DNA of 64,000 bases from Mesorhizobium shangrilense (lineage in GTDB: Bacteria; Pseudomonadota; Alphaproteobacteria; Rhizobiales; Rhizobiaceae). Position numbers and translations under genes: made by a program. The stretch spans positions 3,348,001-3,412,000 of the forward strand of contig NZ_JBEWSZ010000001.1 in NCBI RefSeq assembly GCF_040537815.1, read 5' to 3'. Positions 58,331 through 64,000 of this stretch are shown one piece after another. The stretch's first letter is position 1, and the number at the start of each line of letters is the position of its first letter. The notes under the pieces were generated by a model. That model saw nothing but the letters and a program-made list of their open reading frames with translations. It was not told where the DNA came from and ran no database searches.

Positions 58331-59623
58331 ATGGATCGCATCAGAATTGTCGGCGGCAACGAGCTTGCCGGAAGCATTCCGATCTCCGGCGCCAAGAACG
58401 CCGCGCTGCCGTTGATGATCGCCTCGTTGCTGACCGACGACACGCTGACCCTCGAAAACGTGCCGCACCTGGCCGATGTCGAGCAGCTTATCCGCATCCT
58501 CGGCAATCACGGCGTCGACTATTCGGTCAACGGCCGCCGCGAAAAGCAGCATGAGGGCTATTCGCGCACCATCAATTTCTCGGCCCGCAACATCGTCGAC
58601 ACGACTGCTCCCTACGAACTGGTGTCGAAGATGCGCGCGTCGTTCTGGGTGATCGGCCCGCTGCTTGCCCGCATGGGCGAAGCCAAGGTGTCACTGCCGG
58701 GCGGTTGCGCCATCGGCACGCGCCCGGTCGATCTCTTCCTTGAAGGCTTGCAGGCGCTGGGTGCCGATATCGACGTCGATACCGGTTATGTCATCGCCAA
58801 GACCAGGAACGGCCGCCTTGTCGGCAACCGCTACGTGTTCCCGAAAGTCTCCGTCGGCGCCACCCATGTGCTGATGATGGCGGCGGCGCTCGCCAAAGGC
58901 GAGACGGTTCTCGAAAACGCGGCCTGCGAACCCGAGATCGTCAACCTCGCGGAATGCCTCAATGCCATGGGCGCGAAAATTTCCGGCGCCGGCACACCGA
59001 CCATCACCATCGACGGCGTCGAATCGCTGTCCGGTGCACGCGTGCGGGTGATTCCCGACCGCATCGAGACCGGCACCTATGCCATGGCGGTCGCCATGAC
59101 CGGCGGCGATGTCGTGCTTGAAGGCGCGCGTCCCGAGCTTTTGCAGACCGCCCTCGACATCATCAGCCAGACCGGTGCCGAGATCACGCCAACCAATTCC
59201 GGCATCCGCGTCAGGCGCAACGGCGCCGGCATTTCGCCGGTCGACGTGACGACGGCGCCCTTCCCGGCGTTCCCGACCGATCTGCAGGCGCAGTTCATGG
59301 GCCTCATGACCATGGCCAAGGGCAAGTCGCGCATCACCGAGACGATCTTCGAAAACCGCTTCATGCATGTCCAGGAACTGGCCCGGCTCGGCGCCCACAT
59401 CACGCTTTCCGGCCAGACGGCGATCGTCGATGGTGTCTCGAAGCTGAAGGGCGCACCTGTGATGGCGACAGACCTTCGCGCATCGGTGTCGCTGGTGATC
59501 GCTGGCCTCGCGGCAGAAGGCGAGACGACGGTAAACCGTGTCTATCACCTCGATCGCGGCTTCGAGCGGCTGGAGGAAAAACTGTCCGGCTGCGGCGCGG
59601 TGATCGAGCGGATTTCGGCATAG
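58331..59623 (+). CDS. murA: UDP-N-acetylglucosamine 1-carboxyvinyltransferase
   Basis: This 430-residue cytoplasmic enzyme transfers enolpyruvate from PEP to UDP-GlcNAc, the first committed peptidoglycan step. Lys22-Asn23 ([10 protein letters not shown]) and the active-site Cys126 in [12 protein letters not shown] are present, so the enzyme should be fosfomycin-sensitive by mechanism. The second repeat ends with [26 protein letters not shown] precedes the ATG. It heads the collinear murA-DUF2948-hisD-UPF0262-phosphatase block found in many Rhizobiales. Confidence 0.97.
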   Translation: MDRIRIVGGNELAGSIPISGAKNAALPLMIASLLTDDTLTLENVPHLADVEQLIRILGNHGVDYSVNGRREKQHEGYSRTINFSARNIVDTTAPYELVSKMRASFWVIGPLLARMGEAKVSLPGGCAIGTRPVDLFLEGLQALGADIDVDTGYVIAKTRNGRLVGNRYVFPKVSVGATHVLMMAAALAKGETVLENAACEPEIVNLAECLNAMGAKISGAGTPTITIDGVESLSGARVRVIPDRIETGTYAMAVAMTGGDVVLEGARPELLQTALDIISQTGAEITPTNSGIRVRRNGAGISPVDVTTAPFPAFPTDLQAQFMGLMTMAKGKSRITETIFENRFMHVQELARLGAHITLSGQTAIVDGVSKLKGAPVMATDLRASVSLVIAGLAAEGETTVNRVYHLDRGFERLEEKLSGCGAVIERISA

Positions 59624-59712
59624 CTAGGTCCACAGAACCGCCGCGCGGTTGCACGGACTGGAAAGACCGCATAACAGAAGGTTGAAGATCAACTTTCAGG
59701 TGCGAAATCCGC

Positions 59713-60147
59713 ATGAATGCCCTCAAGCTTGTCGCGCTCGACGACCAGGACCTGAGCATCGTCTCGGCCCATGTCCAGGACGCCGTGATGAAGATCGGCG
59801 ACCTCGAATTCCTGCCTTCGGCCAAGCGCTTCGTGCTGACCATGAACCGCTTCGTCTGGGAAGCGAAATCGGGCTTATTCCGCCAGCACAATGAGCGGCG
59901 GCAGGCCGTGCTGCATTTCGACCGCGTGCTCGGCGCCAAGACCAACGGCATTGCCCGTGAAAAGCCAGCCGAGGTCCTGTCGCTGCTGGCGATCAGCTTC
60001 GTCGAGATCAGCAAGCCCGCCGGCATTGTCGAACTGATCTTTTCGGGAGGCGGCACCATCATGCTCGATGTCGAGTGCATCGAGGCGCGCCTTGCCGATA
60101 TCGGCGGCGCCTGGGAAGCGACATCGCGCCCCGTGCACAAGGCCTGA
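59713..60147 (+). CDS. DUF2948 family protein
   Basis: This 144-residue soluble protein opens LKLVALDDQDLSIVSAHVQD and contains LEFLPSAKRFVLTMNRFVWE, the signature of the DUF2948 family of alphaproteobacteria. No catalytic motif is evident and the function is unknown. It lies between murA and hisD, 10 bases before hisD, a position conserved in related genomes as far as I know. Confidence 0.88.
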   Translation: MNALKLVALDDQDLSIVSAHVQDAVMKIGDLEFLPSAKRFVLTMNRFVWEAKSGLFRQHNERRQAVLHFDRVLGAKTNGIAREKPAEVLSLLAISFVEISKPAGIVELIFSGGGTIMLDVECIEARLADIGGAWEATSRPVHKA

Positions 60148-60157
60148 GCTGCATCCG

Positions 60158-61450
60158 ATGGCCATCACGCTTCGCCAGACCGACGCCGATTTCGAGCAGA
60201 AATTTTCCGCCTTCCTGCTGACCAAGCGGGAGGTGTCGGAAGATGTCGACACCGCGGTGCGCGACATCATCGCGCGCGTGCGCGCCGAAGGCGACGCGGC
60301 CCTGATCGACTATTCCAGGAAATTCGACCGCGCCGACCTGAAAAGCGTCGGCATCGCCGTTTCGAAGGACGAAATCGCCGCCGCCCATGACGGCGCCGAT
60401 GCGCAGACAGTAGAGGCACTGAAATTCGCGCGCGACCGCATCCGCGCCTATCATGAGCGGCAGCTGCCGAAGGACGATCGCTACACCGATGCCGCCGGCG
60501 TCGAGCTCGGCTGGCGGTGGACGGCGATCGAAGCGGTCGGCCTCTATGTGCCTGGCGGCACCGCAAGCTATCCAAGCTCGGTGCTGATGAACGCCATCCC
60601 GGCCAAGGTTGCTGGCGTCGAACGCATCGCGATATGCGTGCCGGCCTCGGGCGGCGCCATACCGCCGCTGGTGCTGGTCGCGGCCGACATTGCCGGCGTG
60701 TCCGAAATCTACCGCGTCGGCGGCGCCCAGGCGATTGCAGCCCTTGCCTATGGAACCGAGACGATCAGGCCCGTCGCCAAGATCGTCGGCCCCGGCAACG
60801 CCTATGTCGCGGCCGCCAAGCGCCGCGTGTTCGGCACCGTCGGCATCGACATGATCGCGGGGCCGTCCGAAGTGCTGGTCGTGGCCGATGGCAGCAACAA
60901 TCCGGACTGGATCGCCGCCGACCTGCTTGCCCAGGCCGAGCACGACGTGTCGGCGCAATCGATCCTGATCACCGACGACCCCGCCTTCGGCAAGGCGGTC
61001 GAGCAGGCGGTCGAGCGCCAGTTGCAGAGCCTGCCGCGTGCCGAAACCGCGGCGGCGAGCTGGCGCGACTTCGGCGCGGTAATCCTGGTCCCGACAATCG
61101 AGGCCTCCCTGCCCCTGGTCGACCGCATCGCCGCCGAACATGTGGAACTTGCCATCGAGGACGCCGAGGGCTTCCTTTCGCGCATGCGCAACGCGGGCGC
61201 CGTCTTTCTCGGCCGCCACACGCCGGAAGCCATCGGCGACTATGTCGGCGGCTCCAACCATGTGCTGCCGACCGCCCGTTCGGCGCGCTTTTCGTCGGGG
61301 CTTTCCGTGCTCGATTTCATCAAGCGCACCTCGATCCTGAAGCTCGGGCCGGAGCAGTTGCGGGCGCTGGCACCAGCGGCTATCGCGCTTGCCACGGCCG
61401 AGGGCCTCGACGCGCACGGACGCTCCGTCTCCATACGGCTGAACATGTAG
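60158..61450 (+). CDS. hisD: Histidinol dehydrogenase
   Basis: This 430-residue zinc enzyme oxidises histidinol to histidine in two NAD-dependent steps. Signature blocks are [47 protein letters not shown] and [14 protein letters not shown], with zinc-site LAQAEHD and NHVLPT. The ATG at 60158 follows the DUF2948 stop by ten bases; an earlier in-frame start lies inside that gene and is rejected. UPF0262 follows after six bases. Confidence 0.97.
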   Translation: MAITLRQTDADFEQKFSAFLLTKREVSEDVDTAVRDIIARVRAEGDAALIDYSRKFDRADLKSVGIAVSKDEIAAAHDGADAQTVEALKFARDRIRAYHERQLPKDDRYTDAAGVELGWRWTAIEAVGLYVPGGTASYPSSVLMNAIPAKVAGVERIAICVPASGGAIPPLVLVAADIAGVSEIYRVGGAQAIAALAYGTETIRPVAKIVGPGNAYVAAAKRRVFGTVGIDMIAGPSEVLVVADGSNNPDWIAADLLAQAEHDVSAQSILITDDPAFGKAVEQAVERQLQSLPRAETAAASWRDFGAVILVPTIEASLPLVDRIAAEHVELAIEDAEGFLSRMRNAGAVFLGRHTPEAIGDYVGGSNHVLPTARSARFSSGLSVLDFIKRTSILKLGPEQLRALAPAAIALATAEGLDAHGRSVSIRLNM

Positions 61451-61456
61451 ACGACC

Positions 61457-61942
61457 ATGACGGGCTCCGATCAAACCCGCGCAAAGCTGATCGATGTCGA
61501 ACTCGACGAATCGATCGGCCGTTCGACGCCCGATGTCGAGCATGAGCGCGCGGTGGCGATTTTCGACCTGATCGAGGAAAACCGCTTCCGGCCCATCAAT
61601 GACAGTGGCACGGGACCTTACCGGCTGAAACTATCGCTGGCCGAATCCCGCCTGGTCCTTGCCGTGACGCGCGAGGATGGCGACGCTGTCGTCACTCACA
61701 TCCTGTCGCTGACGCCGCTGCGGCGCATCGTCAAGGACTACTACATGATCTGCGAGAGCTATTACGACGCCATCCGCTCCTCGACGCCCAGCCATATCGA
61801 GGCGATCGACATGGGCCGGCGCGGCCTGCACAACGAGGGCTCACAGACATTGATGGACCGGCTTGCCGGCAAGATAGATATCGACTTCGATACGGCGCGG
61901 CGGCTTTTCACGCTGGTCTGCGTGCTGCACTGGCGAGGCTGA
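61457..61942 (+). CDS. UPF0262 family protein
   Basis: This 161-residue soluble protein has the UPF0262 blocks [40 protein letters not shown] and [17 protein letters not shown]. The function is unknown. It lies between hisD and a low-molecular-weight phosphatase gene, and its stop is followed within one base by that gene's probable start. This suggests coupled expression. Confidence 0.92.
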   Translation: MTGSDQTRAKLIDVELDESIGRSTPDVEHERAVAIFDLIEENRFRPINDSGTGPYRLKLSLAESRLVLAVTREDGDAVVTHILSLTPLRRIVKDYYMICESYYDAIRSSTPSHIEAIDMGRRGLHNEGSQTLMDRLAGKIDIDFDTARRLFTLVCVLHWRG

Positions 61943-61943
61943 A

Positions 61944-62396
61944 CTGCCAGCCGCTCTGCCCCGCTCGATCCTGTTCCTGTGCGGCATGAACGCCGTGCGT
62001 TCGCCGATGGCGGAGCAGCTGGCGCGCAAGATGTTGCCGGCCGTTACCTTCGTCGCCTCGGCCGGCGTGCGCAGCGGCGAACGCGATCCGTTCGTCGATG
62101 CCGTGCTTGCCGAGGAAGGCCTGTCGCTGGGCGAACGCCAGCCGCGAACGCTGGACGATCTCGAGGACGACTATTTCGACCTGATCGTCACCCTGGCGCC
62201 GGAGGCGCATCATACCGCGCTGGAACTGACCCGCTCGCTTGCTGTCGAGGTGGAATACTGGCCGACGCCGGACCCGACCGACGTCGGCGGCACGCGCGAG
62301 CAGATCATGGCTGCCTATCGCGATGTTCGTGAACGGCTGAGGGCGCGGATAAGTCGACGTTTTTTGCTCGCAGACGCAAAAAACGCGACGGATTAA
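61944..62396 (+). CDS. Low-molecular-weight tyrosine phosphatase-like protein, probable CTG start
   Basis: This protein of about 150 residues has the LMW-PTP/arsenate-reductase P-loop FLCGMNAVRSP (C-x5-R). The first in-frame ATG (61986) lies after the catalytic cysteine codon at 61980, so it cannot be the start of an active enzyme. Upstream, the frame stays open and family-like (LPRSILFLCG) but has no ATG, GTG or TTG after the UPF0262 stop. A CTG at 61944 has GGCGAGG five bases upstream and is my best start. The C-terminal basic tail ends near ISRRFLLADAK. A substrate phosphoprotein is not known. Confidence 0.7.
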   Translation: MPAALPRSILFLCGMNAVRSPMAEQLARKMLPAVTFVASAGVRSGERDPFVDAVLAEEGLSLGERQPRTLDDLEDDYFDLIVTLAPEAHHTALELTRSLAVEVEYWPTPDPTDVGGTREQIMAAYRDVRERLRARISRRFLLADAKNATD

Positions 62397-62446
62397 GCGT
62401 GTTCACAAGCGGACGTTTATCATATAGGTTCCGCCGAAATTCCGGC

Positions 62447-62562
62447 TAGAGTCGGATGATTTCAGGTCTGTTCGACCTGAAATCTGAATCCGCCTCTAAA
62501 CCAAGAAGTAGAGCATGATGTCGTCCGAAAACCGCTGCACACTTTTCGGCATCATGCTCTAA
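62447..62562. repeat. Composite intergenic repeat before infA
   Basis: This non-coding element has two hairpins. GATTTCAGGTC/GACCTGAAATC lies in its first half. The second half is bounded by AGAGCATGATG and CATCATGCTCT around a CCGAAAA/TTTTCGG core. Both are of the Mesorhizobium-type intergenic family. It separates the phosphatase gene from infA, so the infA promoter must lie within or beside it. Confidence 0.75.
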
Positions 62563-62595
62563 GCGCCGGAACCGTCATCCAAGCAAAGGTATCGA

Positions 62596-62814
62596 ATGCC
62601 GAAGGAAGAAGTCCTCGAGTTTCCGGGTGTCGTCACGGAATTGTTGCCCAACGCGATGTTCAGGGTGAAACTCGAAAACGAACACGAAATCATCGCCCAT
62701 ACGGCTGGCCGCATGCGCAAGAACCGCATCCGCGTGCTGACCGGCGACAAGGTTCTGGTCGAAATGACGCCCTATGACCTGACCAAGGGCCGCATCACCT
62801 ATCGCTTCAAGTAA
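62596..62814 (+). CDS. infA: Translation initiation factor IF-1
   Basis: This 72-residue S1/OB-fold protein binds the ribosomal A site during initiation. It has the family blocks [34 protein letters not shown] and [22 protein letters not shown] precedes the ATG. maf follows after 30 bases and then yacG, the usual rhizobial order. Confidence 0.97.
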
Positions 62815-62844
62815 GCACACCCCAAGAGCTCGGCTGGAATCGCG

Positions 62845-63471
62845 ATGAGCATTTTGCAGAAGCTCGTGCTTGCTTCGGGTTCGCCACGCCGGATCGAACT
62901 GCTGCAGCAGGCCGGCCTCGAGCCCGACCGTGTGCTGCCCGCCGATGTCGACGAAACGCCGTTGCGTGCCGAGCATCCGCGCTCACTGGCCAAGCGGCTG
63001 TCGCAGGAAAAGGCCGAGAAGGCCCTGGCCTCGCTCAAGACGGAAGCCGATTATGCGCCCGGCTTCGTGCTGGCCGCCGATACGGTGGTTGCCGTCGGGC
63101 GGCGCATCCTGCCCAAGGCCGAAACGATCGACGATGCCGCCAATTGCCTCGGACTGCTCTCGGGCCGTTCGCACCGGGTCTATTCGGGCGTCTGCCTGAT
63201 CACGCCGGGCGGCAAGGTCCGCCTGCGGCTGGTCGAGACGCGCGTGCGGTTCAAGCGGCTGCCGCGCGAGGAGATGGACGCCTATGTGGCCTCGGGCGAA
63301 TGGCGCGGCAAGGCCGGCGGCTATGCCGTGCAGGGCCTCGCGGGCTCCTTCGTCGTCAAGCTTGTCGGCTCCTACACCAATGTCGTCGGCCTGCCGCTCT
63401 ACGAGACCGTGGCGCTGCTGGCCGGCGAAGGTTTCAAGGTGCACACCAGCTGGACGTCCGCGCGGTCATGA
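62845..63471 (+). CDS. maf: Maf-family nucleoside triphosphate pyrophosphatase
   Basis: This 208-residue house-cleaning enzyme hydrolyses non-standard or excess nucleoside triphosphates to monophosphates. The Maf signature [12 protein letters not shown], the [10 protein letters not shown] catalytic Asp and the [15 protein letters not shown] block are present. Its stop overlaps the yacG start by four bases (ATGA). Confidence 0.94.
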   Translation: MSILQKLVLASGSPRRIELLQQAGLEPDRVLPADVDETPLRAEHPRSLAKRLSQEKAEKALASLKTEADYAPGFVLAADTVVAVGRRILPKAETIDDAANCLGLLSGRSHRVYSGVCLITPGGKVRLRLVETRVRFKRLPREEMDAYVASGEWRGKAGGYAVQGLAGSFVVKLVGSYTNVVGLPLYETVALLAGEGFKVHTSWTSARS

Positions 63472-63665
63472 GCTCGGACGATAACGTCACGCCGCTCCGT
63501 CCCCGGCGCCCCTGCCCCGAATGCGGCAAGCAATCGGCGCGCGAGACCTATCCGTTCTGCTCGACGCGCTGCAAGGACGTCGATCTTAACCGCTGGCTCA
63601 AGGGCGCCTATGTTATAAAAGCCCGCGACGACGAGGAAGAAACGGACCCCGACGAGCCGAAATGA
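63468..63665 (+). CDS. yacG: DNA gyrase inhibitor YacG-type zinc protein
   Basis: This 65-residue protein has four cysteines arranged C-x2-C-x11-C-x3-C (16, 19, 31, 35) in the CPECGK and FCSTRCK blocks, followed by [12 protein letters not shown]. YacG binds zinc and, in E. coli, inhibits gyrase. The acidic tail ([11 protein letters not shown]) is typical. It is translationally coupled to maf. Confidence 0.92.
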   Translation: MSSDDNVTPLRPRRPCPECGKQSARETYPFCSTRCKDVDLNRWLKGAYVIKARDDEEETDPDEPK

Positions 63666-63861
63666 GGCCGATCTATAGGGCTGTCACCCCCCATGATCGC
63701 TGGTGGTTTATGGGTTGGCAGGACCGGCTTTCTTTTCCTTCGGAAATCAACGCTTAGGCGCTGGACAGGCCGGATTCCCGTGCTATAACCCACCCGCTTT
63801 CAAGGGGTGCCCACGGCGCTTCCATGAAATCCGGCGAATGAGAATTCTTTAGCCGGAACAG

Positions 63862-63937
<76 letters not shown>

Positions 63938-64000
63938 TCCCCTTTTCTCCCGACATTCCCTCTCGCCGAAGCCTCTACGCTTCTGTGTCTGCAAATCTAT

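Noticed and set aside
61986..62396. Phosphatase starting at the first ATG
   Set aside because: That start would exclude the catalytic cysteine of the C-x5-R loop, which is encoded just upstream in the same frame.

Overview
The window is a gene-dense, high-GC chromosomal segment. Its content points to an alphaproteobacterium of the Rhizobiales, most likely Mesorhizobium or a close relative. Pointers are a tRNA-His without G-1 and with A73, a phasin next to a CbrA/PdhS-type cell-cycle kinase, an Entner-Doudoroff zwf-pgl-edd operon, a murA-DUF2948-hisD-UPF0262-phosphatase-infA-maf-yacG block, and intergenic palindromic repeats of the rhizobial type. I see no transposase, prophage, CRISPR array or rRNA. 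Genus-level placement is inference.

Layout. 1-1045: 3' part of a DAO-family FAD oxidoreductase. 1494-2482: tRNA-His, a small RNA built from three CCUCCUCCC-loop hairpins, a phasin and its upstream region. 2623-10814: a PAS histidine kinase (cbrA-like), acetoacetyl-CoA synthetase and an AsmA-like protein, linked to PHB metabolism. 10859-16368: a potFGHI putrescine ABC importer and an EamA exporter. 16522-19853: a RamB/ScfR-type regulator divergent from isocitrate lyase plus a small orphan gene. 20008-24580: an atypical receiver protein, a HAD phosphatase, and a puuA-puuB-like pair split by a four-helix-bundle (IVS-type) gene framed by inverted 8-nt repeat arrays. 24771-34652: an SH3-like protein, an SDR, zwf-pgl-edd, a VWA protein, a GlxA-type regulator and folD.

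34881-44292 is an exopolysaccharide locus: Wzz/GNVR co-polymerase without kinase, flippase, DUF6492 protein, WecG-type transferase, GT4, GT2 and a Wzy/ligase-type polymerase. 44407-49188: proC, an SAF-domain NAD(P) oxidoreductase, and a divergent galactitol-type PTS (IIC-IIA-IIB), unusual for this group. 49244-57290: an alpha/beta hydrolase, a five-gene branched-chain-type ABC importer, an M20 deacylase and an RpiR regulator, together resembling an uptake-and-hydrolysis module. 57550-63937: housekeeping genes, tRNA-Thr, tRNA-Phe and two very small genes.

Two metabolic themes recur. Putrescine can be imported (potFGHI) and gamma-glutamylated and oxidised (puuA/puuB-like). Storage and C2 carbon are handled by phasin, acetoacetyl-CoA synthetase and isocitrate lyase. 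The least explained structures are the IVS-like element inside the puu pair and the triple anti-Shine-Dalgarno small RNA beside the phasin gene.
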